Positions 17,653 to 25,901 of a DNA stretch of 60,403 nucleotides are shown here, one piece after another. The DNA lies in contig JAJQEV010000001.1 in assembly GCA_021201475.1 (NCBI GenBank), positions 1-60,403 of the forward strand, in the 5' to 3' direction. The notes beneath the pieces are model-generated. The model was not told the DNA's origin, made no database searches, and saw only the letters and a program-made list of their open reading frames with translations. The stretch is from Clostridiales bacterium (GTDB lineage: Bacteria > Bacillota > Clostridia > Oscillospirales > Oscillospiraceae). The position numbers were made by a program, and so were the translations under genes. Each line of letters begins with the position of its first letter. Within the stretch, counting starts at the first letter, position 1.

Positions 17653-18468
17653 TTAAAATTGGAAAAAGGTCAGGTAATGTACCATAATAAAGGTAAACGG
17701 AGCACAGAAAATCACGCTGTCAAAGCGATCCAGAATGCCGCCATGCCCCGGCAGCAGCTTCCCGTAGTCCTTGATGCCATATTCCCGCTTGATATAGGAG
17801 AAGAACAGATCCCCCAGCTGGGCCATCAGGCTGGCCAGCAGACCGTACAGCAGCAGGACGAAATAGTCCGCCTCACCGCCGAAGGCCAGCTCCACAATCA
17901 GGCCGTATCCAAAGCACCCCAGCACAGCGCCCACAAAGCCCCCAAGGCTGCCCTCAATGGTTTTCTTGGGGGATAGCTTCGGCGCCAGCTTGTGCTTGCC
18001 GAGCAGCATTCCGGTGAACAGGGCGAAAGCGTCGCTGATGAAGGCAGAGACAATGGGCAGCAACACCAGGAACTTGGAATGGTCCTCGTCGGCAATCAGT
18101 ACCAGCGTGGACAACATCATGGGCACCACCAGCCCGGCGAAGAAGGACATACAAATCTGTTCAAAGGTCACCTCTTCGGCGCTTGTCACAGCGTCCAGCG
18201 CCACCAGCGCCAGAAACAGAAAGACTGCGACCACAAACGCCACCATGCTGCCGCCAAAGTAGTACCAGAAGGGCACCAACATGGCTAAAATTGCCGCATA
18301 GACAACCAGGCGCTTTTGTTTCAGTGCGCCGGTGGCCCAGAGCAGCTCGTAGACAATCAGCACATTCAGCAAGCACAGCACGACGGGCAGACAGACCGGC
18401 GGACAAAACAGCAGCACGGCCACAATCAGCGGTATGCCAACCACAGCAACTAACACTCGGCTCAGCAT
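17653..18468 (-). CDS. cdsA: Phosphatidate cytidylyltransferase
   Basis: A 271-residue membrane enzyme that forms CDP-diacylglycerol from phosphatidate and CTP for phospholipid synthesis. About eight hydrophobic segments are visible. The CDP-alcohol/CdsA signature lies near the C-terminus, SYIKREYGIKDYGKLLPGHG, followed by GILDRFDS. The stop lies 24 bases before dxr, and the start is four bases after the uppS stop, so it is operonic. Confidence 0.95.
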   Translation of the reverse strand: MLSRVLVAVVGIPLIVAVLLFCPPVCLPVVLCLLNVLIVYELLWATGALKQKRLVVYAAILAMLVPFWYYFGGSMVAFVVAVFLFLALVALDAVTSAEEVTFEQICMSFFAGLVVPMMLSTLVLIADEDHSKFLVLLPIVSAFISDAFALFTGMLLGKHKLAPKLSPKKTIEGSLGGFVGAVLGCFGYGLIVELAFGGEADYFVLLLYGLLASLMAQLGDLFFSYIKREYGIKDYGKLLPGHGGILDRFDSVIFCAPFTFIMVHYLTFFQF

Positions 18469-18471
18469 GGG

Positions 18472-19215
18472 TCAAACACCTCCAAATCGGCGGGAGCGCT
18501 TCTGGAAGTCGGCAATCGCTTTGTCCAGTTCAGCGGTAGAAAAATCGGGCCACAGCACATCAGTAAAATAATATTCGGAATAAGCTGACTGCCAGAGCAG
18601 GAAGTTGGACGTGCGCAGTTCTCCGCTGGGCCGGATAACCAAATCCGGGTCAGGTACTCCTTTTGAGAACAGATAGTCGGAGACCACCTGCTCCGTCAGC
18701 GCCTCCGGGTCGCGCAGGCCGGCCTGACAGTCCGCATACCAGGCCTTCATCGCCCGCATCAGCTCATCCCGACCGCCGTAGTTCAGGCAGATATTGACCT
18801 GGCATCCATCATAATGGGTGGATATCTCCTGAGTGCGCTCACACAGCTCCCGCAGCTCCGGCGTCAGGGGGGTCAGGTCGCCAAAGAAGTGCATTTTGAC
18901 CCTGTCCCGCTCCATCTGGTCGATAGCCTCCAGCAGGTACTTTTTCAGCAGGCGCATGATAGCGTTGACTTCCTCCTGGGGCCGCTTCCAGTTCTCTGTG
19001 GAAAAGGCGTATACCGTTAAATATTGCAGGCCAATTTCCTTGGCGTAGGTCGCGACCCTGCGGAAACTCTCCGCTCCGGCGGCGTGGCCTGCGGTGCGGG
19101 GCAGCCCCCGCCGCTTCGCCCATCTGCCGTTGCCGTCCATAATGATGGCGATATGCTGGGGCAGGTTGGAAAAGTCCGGCTCCGCCTGAGCTGTTTCCTT
19201 CTGAAAAAGTGCCAT
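18472..19215 (-). CDS. uppS: Undecaprenyl diphosphate synthase (cis-prenyltransferase)
   Basis: A 247-residue enzyme that extends farnesyl diphosphate to undecaprenyl diphosphate, the lipid carrier for cell wall precursors. Signature regions are HIAIIMDGNGRWAKRRGLPR near residue 21, YLTVYAFSTENWKRP, and the C-terminal PDLVIRPSGELRTSNFLLWQ. The length is normal. Two strong hairpins lie between it and frr upstream. Confidence 0.96.
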   Translation of the reverse strand: MALFQKETAQAEPDFSNLPQHIAIIMDGNGRWAKRRGLPRTAGHAAGAESFRRVATYAKEIGLQYLTVYAFSTENWKRPQEEVNAIMRLLKKYLLEAIDQMERDRVKMHFFGDLTPLTPELRELCERTQEISTHYDGCQVNICLNYGGRDELMRAMKAWYADCQAGLRDPEALTEQVVSDYLFSKGVPDPDLVIRPSGELRTSNFLLWQSAYSEYYFTDVLWPDFSTAELDKAIADFQKRSRRFGGV

Positions 19216-19256
19216 GTACTTCGTTCACTCCAAACATGATTCACGGGGAACAAGGA

Positions 19257-19281
19257 ATGAAACGGCGTTCCGCCGTTTCAT
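19257..19281. repeat. Perfect 11-bp hairpin between uppS and frr
   Basis: ATGAAACGGCG, loop TTC, CGCCGTTTCAT. No T-tract follows on either strand, so it is not a standard terminator. It may act as an RNA stability or processing element within the pyrH-frr-uppS operon. Confidence 0.7.
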
Positions 19282-19300
19282 CCGCAAAAGTGCGCCAAAC

Positions 19301-19344
19301 GGTTCCGGGAGGCAGAGAAACGATTCCTGCCTCCCCTGAGAACC
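19301..19344. repeat. Second hairpin directly after the frr stop
   Basis: GGGAGGCAG (19307-19315) pairs with CTGCCTCCC (19327-19335), and flanking GGTTC pairs with GAACC. It begins four bases beyond the frr stop codon and lacks a T-tract. Partial termination or mRNA processing is possible. Confidence 0.6.
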
Positions 19345-19347
19345 GGT

Positions 19348-19902
19348 TCAGACGCTCATCAATTCCTTTTCCTTGGCAGCCGTCAGCTGGTCGATTTCCT
19401 TGCAGCGGGCGTCGGTGATGGTTTGCAGCTCCTTTTCCAGCAGCTTGGCATCGTCCTCCGTGATTTCGCTCTTTTTCTTCTGGGCCTTGATTTTGTCCAT
19501 GGCGTCCCGGCGGATGTTCCGCACGGCAACCTTACCGGCCTCGCCGTATTTCCGCACCTGCTTGGTCAGTTCCTTACGGCGCTCCTCGGTGAGCTGGGGG
19601 AAGGACAGACGAATCACGCTGCCGTCGTTCTGGGGGTTGATGCCCAAGTCAGAGAGGTTGATGGCCTTCTCGATGGGTTTGAGCAGGCTGCGCTCCCAGG
19701 GCTTGATGACCAGCTGCCGGGGGTCGGGGGACGAGATGGCGGCCACCTGGTTCAGCGGGGTGGCGGTGCCGTAATAGTCCACCGTGATACGGTCCAGAAC
19801 CTGCGCATTGGCCCGGCCGGCGCGAACAGCGCCGAAGTCACCCTTGACGGACTCGATGGTCTTGCCCATTTTCACATCATATTCTTTGGAAAATTCCTTC
19901 AT
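19348..19902 (-). CDS. frr: Ribosome recycling factor
   Basis: A 184-residue cytoplasmic factor that, with EF-G, splits the post-termination ribosome. Domain I is a three-helix bundle with GAVRAGRANAQVLDRITVDY and RLSFPQLTEERRKELTKQV, and the short domain II has TPLNQVAAISSPDPRQLVI. The length is normal. It follows pyrH by 62 bases, the standard neighbour. Confidence 0.97.
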   Translation of the reverse strand: MKEFSKEYDVKMGKTIESVKGDFGAVRAGRANAQVLDRITVDYYGTATPLNQVAAISSPDPRQLVIKPWERSLLKPIEKAINLSDLGINPQNDGSVIRLSFPQLTEERRKELTKQVRKYGEAGKVAVRNIRRDAMDKIKAQKKKSEITEDDAKLLEKELQTITDARCKEIDQLTAAKEKELMSV

Positions 19903-19964
19903 AATAAACCTCCATGCTTCCTTTTCTTGAAAATTTTCTCAGCCTTTCCGTATGAAACGGCGGC

Positions 19965-20678
19965 TCAGCTGACGACCGTGCCGATATTCTCTCCCATAAC
20001 GGCGCGGACAATGTTCTCCGGGTCCTTCAGGGCGAACAGCAGCACGGGAATGCTGTTGTCCATGGAGAGGGACGTCGCCGTAACGTCCATCACGCCCAGC
20101 CGCTGGGCCAGCACATCATCATAGGAGATGGCGTCATACTTCGTGGCAGTGGGGTCCTTGGCCGGGTCGGCGTTATAGACCCCGTCAATGTTCTTCGCCA
20201 GCAAAATCACATCCGCACCGATTTCCGCCGCACGGAGTACCGCCGCCGTGTCCGTGGAGAAATAGGGGCAGCCGCTGCCGCAGGCAAAGATGACCACCCG
20301 GCCATGCTCCAGATGGTTCACCGCCCGGTCATGCACATAGGTTTCCGCGATCTGCTGCATGGCTATGGCGGTCTGCACCCGCACCTCTACATGCTTCTGC
20401 TCCAGCACGTCGGCCACAGCCAGGGCGTTGATCGTGGTGGCCAGCATCCCCATGTGGTCAGCCCGCACCCGCTGCATATTCTCACCGCCGTCCTTCTTGC
20501 CGCGCCAGAAGTTGCCGCCGCCCACGACGACGCCCACCTGAACACCAAGGTCGACGCACTTTTTAATCGCATCGCATACATTGCCAATGACTTCAAAGTC
20601 CAACCCGGAATGTTTGGTGCCAGCCAACGCCTCTCCGCTGATTTTCAAAAGCACTCGTTTATACTTGGGTGTTTCCAT
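19965..20678 (-). CDS. pyrH: Uridylate kinase
   Basis: A bacterial UMP kinase of the amino-acid-kinase fold, 237 residues from ATG 20678. It phosphorylates UMP to UDP. Motifs: [14 protein letters not shown] at the N-terminus, [13 protein letters not shown], the [14 protein letters not shown] region, and [20 protein letters not shown]. The start is set at METPKYKR because AAAGGAGC precedes it; an upstream in-frame ATG at 20723 has no such site. It is the first gene of the minus-strand block. Its promoter in the AT-rich stretch upstream could not be fixed. Confidence 0.95.
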   Translation of the reverse strand: METPKYKRVLLKISGEALAGTKHSGLDFEVIGNVCDAIKKCVDLGVQVGVVVGGGNFWRGKKDGGENMQRVRADHMGMLATTINALAVADVLEQKHVEVRVQTAIAMQQIAETYVHDRAVNHLEHGRVVIFACGSGCPYFSTDTAAVLRAAEIGADVILLAKNIDGVYNADPAKDPTATKYDAISYDDVLAQRLGVMDVTATSLSMDNSIPVLLFALKDPENIVRAVMGENIGTVVS

Positions 20679-20723
20679 ACTGACAGCTCCTTTACTCCCT
20701 CTCCGCAGACGGACAGAGAACAT

Positions 20724-21205
20724 ATTGATGATTCCACGCCTATTTTACTGCATTTCCTCTTATTTGGGAAGAGGGTTTCAAAAATTTTTACAATATTTTA
20801 AAATTTCTCTTACTTAGAACAAGCTCAGCATTTTTTGTGATAACTGTTATTTTTTTGATAAATCGGGTTAAAATCAGAATTTATTTAGATTTTTCAATTG
20901 ACAACACGCGCATCATGGCCTAGCCGCCGCGCATACGTCAAGCCGCGACGCTTTTACGTCGGGCGTCATCCTGCGCCCCATTGCATCCCGGAAGCCGCCA
21001 TTTACATCGGCATCGCGCAATTTTTCACAAGAATCGGCGGCGTCGATTTGGTGCCGCCGGTGCCAACAGAAACAGCTATGCCGAGAAACTTCGCCACGAT
21101 ACCATGGCCGGCCAGAGGAATTTGGAAGTACGCAGGCCACAGGAAGGCTGTCCGGTGAAGCTGTTCATCTTTCCTGTGGGTTTATGAAATATCTTACAAT
21201 CGCGC
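20724..21205. other. Intergenic region between pyrH and thrE
   Basis: The part 20770-20900 is AT-rich and should hold the pyrH promoter. The part 20900-21130 is GC-rich with short frames that match nothing recognised. A 9-bp inverted repeat CCACAGGAA / TTCCTGTGG spans 21137-21179. No gene is called. Confidence 0.5.
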
Positions 21206-21234
21206 TTGTACAGAGGCGTGAGATCTGCTATAAT
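21206..21234 (+). promoter_or_regulatory. Promoter of the threonine/serine exporter pair
   Basis: TTGTAC at 21206-21211 and TATAAT at 21229-21234, spacer 17 bases, about 45 bases before the start codon. Confidence 0.65.
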
Positions 21235-21278
21235 GCTATTGGCTTGGAAACATATAGCACCAGAGAAAGGAACGGCCT

Positions 21279-22013
21279 ATGAGCGAATTGAATCAAATCC
21301 TTGAATTTATCCTGAAATTCAGCGAACGGATGCTGGTCAGCGGTGCAAACCTGGAGCGGCTGGATGACAGCGTCTACCGTATCTGCGACGCCTACGGCTG
21401 CCAGGATGTACATTTCTTCTCATTGAACTGCTATATCAGCCTGAGCATAAAGGATGCCGAGGGGAATAAGGCCATGGGCCAGCGGTGCATCTGGAGCGGA
21501 ACGGACACGCACCTGGAGAACCTCAGCAGGTTAAACCAGCTGTCCCGGCAAATCTGTGCGGAGCCGCCGGAACCGGCGGCCCTGGAGGGTATGCTGGATG
21601 AGGCGGTAAACACAAAGGGCTACTCCCAGCCGATGCTCCTGGCGGGCTTCCTGCTGGCGATGGCCGGTCTGACCGGCGTATTTGACGGCAGCCTGGGAGA
21701 TTTGGCGGTCGTCCTGTTCAATACTGTGTTGATGTTCCTCGCGGGGCTCTATCTGAGGCGGATCATCTTCAACAAAGTGGTGTTCAACGTCCTCTGCACC
21801 TTTGTGGTGGGCAGCATTGCCATCGGCGCGCAGGCGGTCGGCCTGGCCAGCGACCTCTATACCGTGATGATTGTGAACAGCATGATGCTGATTCCCGGTA
21901 TCTCCATGGTAAACTCCTTCCGGAACATTCTCTGTGGGAATGAAATCAACGGTCTGGTGGAGTTTTTAAGGTCGTTTTGGAGACGATGGCCATCGTCGGC
22001 GGCTTTATCCTGA
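21279..22013 (+). CDS. Threonine/serine exporter ThrE-type subunit, 3' frameshift
   Basis: A 244-residue ORF of the ThrE (DUF1212) family. Members have a soluble N-terminal domain and several membrane helices and act in amino-acid export. The family pattern holds up to GNEINGLVEFL, then the frame continues as RSFWRRWPSSAALS. In the -1 frame from the TTTTTAAGG run (about 21962-21973), the expected ending runs on: VVLETMAIVGGFILSIYLFG, then RTIA and a TGA at 22043-22045 that overlaps the next ATG. One base appears missing, so the last helix is lost unless ribosomes shift frame. It could be a true mutation, a programmed shift or a sequencing error. Confidence 0.85.
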   Translation: MSELNQILEFILKFSERMLVSGANLERLDDSVYRICDAYGCQDVHFFSLNCYISLSIKDAEGNKAMGQRCIWSGTDTHLENLSRLNQLSRQICAEPPEPAALEGMLDEAVNTKGYSQPMLLAGFLLAMAGLTGVFDGSLGDLAVVLFNTVLMFLAGLYLRRIIFNKVVFNVLCTFVVGSIAIGAQAVGLASDLYTVMIVNSMMLIPGISMVNSFRNILCGNEINGLVEFLRSFWRRWPSSAALS

Positions 22014-22041
22014 GTATTTATCTGTTTGGGAGGACGATAGC

Positions 22042-22524
22042 ATGATGGAAGCAATCAAATTAGTATTCTGCTCTTTTTGTTCTTCCTTCGGATTCGGCAT
22101 TGTGTTCCGAATTGAACGGAAGTACCTGCTGATTGCGGGCCTCAGCGGCGCGCTGACCAGAATCGTCTATCTGCTGCTGTTGCAAATTACGCCTGAGCCG
22201 TTTATTTCCTGCTTCCTGGCAGCTATGGCAGCCTCGATTTTCTCGGAATGTATGGCGGTCACCACCAAGAACCCGTCCACCGTGTTCATCTATCCCTCCA
22301 TCGTCCCGCTGCTGCCCGGCGGTACGCTCTATTATACAGTCGTGGGGCTGATGCTCCAGGATACGGAGATGGTCGCCGCCAACGCAGCCCCCTGCCTCCA
22401 CTCCCTGGCCGGCCTGGGCATTGGCTTCATCATCATTTCCATCTTCATGCACTACAGGCGCACCTATCGGACCCGTATGAAGTGGAAGCTGTTTGGCCGC
22501 TTTGGGAAAAAGTCCAAGGTTTGA
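22042..22524 (+). CDS. Threonine/serine exporter ThrE2-type subunit (DUF3815)
   Basis: A 160-residue membrane protein with about four or five helices. It matches the small second half of split ThrE exporters, which in some bacteria is fused to the first half. The motif KNPSTVFIYPSIVPLLPGGT is typical. The start ATG overlaps the restored stop of the first subunit (ATGA) and follows GGGAGGA, so the two were evidently coupled before or despite the upstream frameshift. Confidence 0.88.
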   Translation: MMEAIKLVFCSFCSSFGFGIVFRIERKYLLIAGLSGALTRIVYLLLLQITPEPFISCFLAAMAASIFSECMAVTTKNPSTVFIYPSIVPLLPGGTLYYTVVGLMLQDTEMVAANAAPCLHSLAGLGIGFIIISIFMHYRRTYRTRMKWKLFGRFGKKSKV

Positions 22525-22539
22525 CCCTGTCGAAAATTT

Positions 22540-22620
22540 GCCAGAAAACTGCACCACTCTGCCGCAGGATATCGTCCGGCAGAGTGGGGACCTCTCTTCA
22601 GAGAAACGCCAGGAAACTGC
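22540..22620. repeat. Inverted repeat flanked by 13-bp near-direct repeats
   Basis: GCCAGAAAACTGC (22540-22552) and GCCAGGAAACTGC (22608-22620) flank a 10-bp inverted repeat CACTCTGCCG / CGGCAGAGTG (22555-22586). It lies just after the exporter pair. It may be RNA structure or a small degenerate element; the function is unknown. Confidence 0.55.
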
Positions 22621-22623
22621 AAA

Positions 22624-22657
22624 AAAAATTGCCGCGGCCATTGGCCGCGGCAATTTT
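22624..22657. terminator. Bidirectional terminator between the exporter and iscU
   Basis: AAAATTGCCGCGGCCA / TGGCCGCGGCAATTTT forms a near-perfect palindrome with an eight-T tract for the minus strand and TTTT for the plus strand. Confidence 0.92.
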
Positions 22658-22672
22658 CATCTCTTGTTAAGG

Positions 22673-23113
22673 TCAGATTTGACAGGCCTCGCAGTTGTTG
22701 CCGCAGGCCATCTCGCACTCCGGGGGAACCGGCAGACCCTTGCGGGTGTAATAGTCGCTGAGGGCAGCCTTCACCGCTTCCTCCGCCAGCACGGAGCAGT
22801 GAATCTTCACGGCGGGCAGGCCGTCCAGGGCCTCCACCACCGCCTTGTTGGTCAGCTTCAGGGCGTCGTCAATGGTTTTGCCCTTAATCATCTCTGTGGC
22901 CATGGAACTGGTGGCGATGGCCGCGCCGCAGCCGAAGGTGTTGAACTTCACGTCAGTGATAACGCCATCATCGTCGATTTTCAGGTACATCTTCATAATG
23001 TCGCCGCAGACAGCGTTGCCCACTTCGCCCACGCCGTTGGCGTCGTCCAGCTTGCCCACGTTGCGGGGGTTTGCAAAGTGATCCCGCACCTTTTCGCTAT
23101 ATGCCATTGCCAT
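22673..23113 (-). CDS. iscU: IscU/NifU-type iron-sulfur cluster scaffold
   Basis: A 146-residue scaffold on which IscS-derived sulfur and iron are assembled into clusters. The three conserved ligand cysteines are in NAVCGDIM, FNTFGCGAAIA and KIHCSVLAEEA. An extra Cys-rich tail (CEMACGNNCEACQI) is seen, as in other clostridial members. It follows iscS in the same operon, 33 bases apart. The start may be ATG 23113 or ATG 23107. Confidence 0.93.
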   Translation of the reverse strand: MAMAYSEKVRDHFANPRNVGKLDDANGVGEVGNAVCGDIMKMYLKIDDDGVITDVKFNTFGCGAAIATSSMATEMIKGKTIDDALKLTNKAVVEALDGLPAVKIHCSVLAEEAVKAALSDYYTRKGLPVPPECEMACGNNCEACQI

Positions 23114-23146
23114 AATTGCATCGTTCCTTTCTAGTCGTATTGAATC

Positions 23147-24334
23147 TTAGTATGCCTGGGCGGTACCGGCTTCAATCATATCCTCCCAGACGGGGGACAT
23201 GTTGCGCAGGGTGCGCACAATGCCAGGGAGCTTTTCCAGAACGTAGTCCACTTCTTCCTCGGTGTTCACTTCATCCAGAGTCAGCCGCAGGGAGCCGTGT
23301 GCCACCTCAGTGGGCAGGCCGATGGCCAGCAGCACATGGCTGGGATCCAGGCTGCCGCTGGTGCAGGCGCTGCCGGAGGATGCGCACACACCGGCCAAAT
23401 CCAACCGGAGCAGCAGGCTTTCCCCTTCCACCCCTTCAAAGCAGAAGCTGGCGTTGCCGGGAAGGCGCTTCACCGGGTCACCGTTCAGGCGGGAGTTGGG
23501 GATTTGCAGGACGCCTGCAATCAGCTTGTCCCGCATGGCGGTGACGCGGGCGGCGTTTTCCTCCATGTTATCGCAGGCCTCTTGGAGGGCGGCAGCCATG
23601 GCGACAATGCCGGGGATGTTCTCCGTACCGGCCCGCTTCCCACGCTCCTGAGCGCCGCCTTCGATCAGGTTGCCCAGCAGGACGCCCTTACGGCAATACA
23701 GGGCGCCGGTGCCCTTGACGCCATGGAACTTGTGTCCGGACAGGCTCAACGCATCAATGCCCTGGGCCTTGACATCGATGGGCAGATGGCCCACGGCCTG
23801 CACCGCGTCGGTGTGGAAGAACACGCCGTGCTTGTGAGAGATGGCGGCCAGCTCGGTGATGGGCTGGATAGTGCCGATTTCATTGTTGGCGTACATGATG
23901 GTGACCAGGGCGGTCTTGTCAGTGATGGCGGCATCCAGTTCCTCCGGGCGCACCAGCCCGTCCTCATGGACGGGGAGCAGCGTCACCTCAAAGCCCTCCT
24001 TCTCCAGCTTTTTCAGGGTGTGGAGAACGGCATGATGCTCAAAGGCTGTGGAAATCAGGTGGGTCTTACCCTTCCTGCGGCCCTGGTAGGCCATCTGGGT
24101 GATGATCCAGTTGTCCGCCTCGCTGCCGCCGGAGGTGAAGTAAAGCTCAGAGGGATTCGCGCCAATCAAAGAGGCGACGGTCTGCCGGGCCTCGTCCAGC
24201 ACCCGATTGGCCTCCTGGCCCAAGGCGTGAAGGGAGGATGCATTGCCGTAGTTTTCTTTCAGACAGGGCAGCATGGCGTTCAGCGCTGTTTCACTGACGC
24301 TGGTGGTGGCTGCATTGTCAAAATACACGTTCAT
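23147..24334 (-). CDS. iscS: Cysteine desulfurase (IscS/NifS family)
   Basis: A 395-residue PLP enzyme that takes sulfur from cysteine for iron-sulfur clusters. The N-terminus [16 protein letters not shown] is typical. The PLP lysine is in [20 protein letters not shown], and the catalytic cysteine is on the flexible loop in [18 protein letters not shown]. The length is normal for the NifS subgroup. It is paired with iscU; no iscR gene is adjacent. Its promoter region carries nested palindromes. Confidence 0.93.
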   Translation of the reverse strand: MNVYFDNAATTSVSETALNAMLPCLKENYGNASSLHALGQEANRVLDEARQTVASLIGANPSELYFTSGGSEADNWIITQMAYQGRRKGKTHLISTAFEHHAVLHTLKKLEKEGFEVTLLPVHEDGLVRPEELDAAITDKTALVTIMYANNEIGTIQPITELAAISHKHGVFFHTDAVQAVGHLPIDVKAQGIDALSLSGHKFHGVKGTGALYCRKGVLLGNLIEGGAQERGKRAGTENIPGIVAMAAALQEACDNMEENAARVTAMRDKLIAGVLQIPNSRLNGDPVKRLPGNASFCFEGVEGESLLLRLDLAGVCASSGSACTSGSLDPSHVLLAIGLPTEVAHGSLRLTLDEVNTEEEVDYVLEKLPGIVRTLRNMSPVWEDMIEAGTAQAY

Positions 24335-24402
24335 AGGGAACCTTCTTTCTTTCAGGCAACGGCGGACCCCCTGTGCAGTGGCGCATGGGGCGGCGTTGTC
24401 TT

Positions 24403-24460
24403 AAATCCTACTGGATAATTAGGGTATACCATATTATACCCGAATTGTCAAGTAGGATTT
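24403..24460 (-). promoter_or_regulatory. iscS promoter overlapped by two nested inverted repeats
   Basis: On the minus strand, TTGACA (24451-24446) and TATACC (24428-24423) are spaced 17 bases. A palindrome GGGTATA-N6-TATACCC (24422-24441) covers the -10 and spacer. An outer 10-bp repeat AAATCCTACT / AGTAGGATTT (24403-24412, 24451-24460) brackets the whole promoter. This is a likely operator. An IscR/Rrf2-type regulator is a guess, made only because the genes are iron-sulfur genes. Confidence 0.7.
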
Positions 24461-24553
24461 TTCATTACATGGGACAATTCTGAGGGAATGCCCCAAAAGC
24501 CGTCGGATGCTGCGGGAAGATTCCCGGATACTGACCCGGCAGGCGGGAAATAA

Positions 24554-24870
24554 TAGGGAACGTCTGGATAGATGCACTTCGGCGCCTTGCGGTAAATTTC
24601 CGCCATAAATGCGTTGCAAAGTCTTGAAATCCGTCAGGATTACCCTCAAGGGATATGCCCGCGCCTTGCGGCGCTCCTGATCCTGCGCCTTTGCGCCTTT
24701 TTCTGACGCGCAGGCCGACAGGGAGGAGCGAAGCTCCGGAAGTGCCGCTTGATGGCGATGGCCAATTCCTCTTATGCGCGAATGCAGGGAGCAATGGCCG
24801 TAGGCCATGCGAGTCGCAGACGCAAATTTCCTCGCAATCCGCTCTCGTCCATTTATCCAGACGTTCCCTA
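24554..24870. mobile_element. MITE-like non-coding element, 317 bp
   Basis: Perfect 17-bp terminal inverted repeats TAGGGAACGTCTGGATA (24554-24570) and its complement (24854-24870), with imperfect matching extending to about 45 bp. The ends TA-GGGAACG suggest TA target duplication, as in IS630/mariner-type elements (inference). No transposase is inside. The right 66 bp recur at position 1. The element ends 32 bases before the sigG start codon. Confidence 0.8.
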
Positions 24871-24902
24871 GACTATATTTTCTGCTAAAGAGGTAGTTGT
24901 GA

Positions 24903-25673
24903 ATGCAAAGCAAGGTAGAGATTTGCGGCGTCAACACGTCCCGGCTAAAGGTTTTAAAGAACGAGGAAATGGTGGCACTGATGGAGCGCATCCAGAAAGG
25001 AGATGAGGACGCCCGGCAGAAGATGATAGAGGGCAACCTGCGGCTGGTGCTGTCAGTGATTCAGCGGTTCGCAGGGCGGGGGCAGAACATGGACGATTTG
25101 TTTCAAATCGGCTGCATTGGGCTGATTAAAGCGATAGATAACTTTGACCCTAAATTTCTGGTAAAATTTTCTACCTACGGTGTCCCCATGATCGCAGGGG
25201 AGATCCGTCGGTTCCTCCGGGACTCCTCCACCATGCGGGTGTCCCGCTCCGTCCGGGACACCGCCTATCGGGTTCTCCAGGCCAGGGAGGCCTACCTCAA
25301 TGAGCATCAGGCGGAGCCGTCCATTGACCAAATTGCCAAAATGCTGGAGCTGAAACGGGAGGAGGTGGTGACGGCGCTGGACGCCATCGCCGACCCTGTG
25401 TCCCTGTATGACCCGGTGTACTCCGACGGGACGGACACGGTCTGCGTCATGGACCAGGTGCGAGATGAGAAAAACACGGATGAAAAGTGGCTGGAGCATA
25501 TCGCCCTCCGCGAGGCCCTGGAGCGGCTGCCGGACCGGGAGCAGCACATCTTAGACCTGCGCTTCTTCCAGGGCAAGACCCAGGTGGAGGTCTCCGCCGA
25601 GGTGGGCATCTCCCAGGCCCAGGTGTCCCGGCTGGAGAAGAGCGCCATCAACCAAATCAGGAAGTGTATGTAA
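24903..25673 (+). CDS. sigG: Sporulation sigma factor sigma-G
   Basis: A 256-residue sigma-70 family factor that controls late forespore genes. The N-terminal VEICGVNTSRLKVLKNEEM is the hallmark of SigG. Region 2 follows with DDLFQIGCIGLIKAIDNFDP and FSTYGVPMIAGEIRRFLRD. Region 3 is in the EPSIDQIAKMLELKREEV stretch, and region 4 in TQVEVSAEVGISQAQVSRLE. The start is ATG 24903 with GAGG upstream. SpoIIGA and sigE, its usual upstream partners, are not in this window; the MITE occupies that side. Confidence 0.95.
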   Translation: MQSKVEICGVNTSRLKVLKNEEMVALMERIQKGDEDARQKMIEGNLRLVLSVIQRFAGRGQNMDDLFQIGCIGLIKAIDNFDPKFLVKFSTYGVPMIAGEIRRFLRDSSTMRVSRSVRDTAYRVLQAREAYLNEHQAEPSIDQIAKMLELKREEVVTALDAIADPVSLYDPVYSDGTDTVCVMDQVRDEKNTDEKWLEHIALREALERLPDREQHILDLRFFQGKTQVEVSAEVGISQAQVSRLEKSAINQIRKCM

Positions 25674-25705
25674 CGCCGCAACACGCAGCCGCAGGCCACG
25701 GTGCT

Positions 25706-25748
25706 GGCCGGAAGGATGGGCGGCATCTTTCCGGCCCGTTTTTGTTTT
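25706..25748 (+). terminator. Terminator after sigG
   Basis: GGCCGGAA (25706-25713) pairs with TTCCGGCC (25729-25736) and is followed by a T-rich tract. Confidence 0.8.
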
Positions 25749-25808
25749 GTGCGCACAAACTGCCTAAAAGGATGGGAGGAAACCTGCCCAAAGTCGCTGA
25801 AATTGTGG

Positions 25809-25837
25809 TTGTTTTTTTTCAGCGTTTGGGGTATATT
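25809..25837 (+). promoter_or_regulatory. Promoter of the antiporter gene
   Basis: TTGTTT at 25809-25814, TATATT at 25832-25837, spacer 17 bases. Confidence 0.5.
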
Positions 25838-25901
25838 AGGATGCGCAAAAAATGGGGGTCTGCGCCAAACGGAGGACCCCAGAGTGGGAAGTTGAGTGAA
25901 T

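Noticed and set aside
20898-21187. Short frames in the pyrH-thrE gap
   Set aside because: Arg/Pro-rich composition in several overlapping frames, no ribosome binding site and no family resemblance.
24434-25036. 200-residue minus-strand frame across the MITE and the start of sigG
   Set aside because: It runs through the inverted-repeat element and antisense to sigG and has no family match; such frames arise by chance in the repeat.
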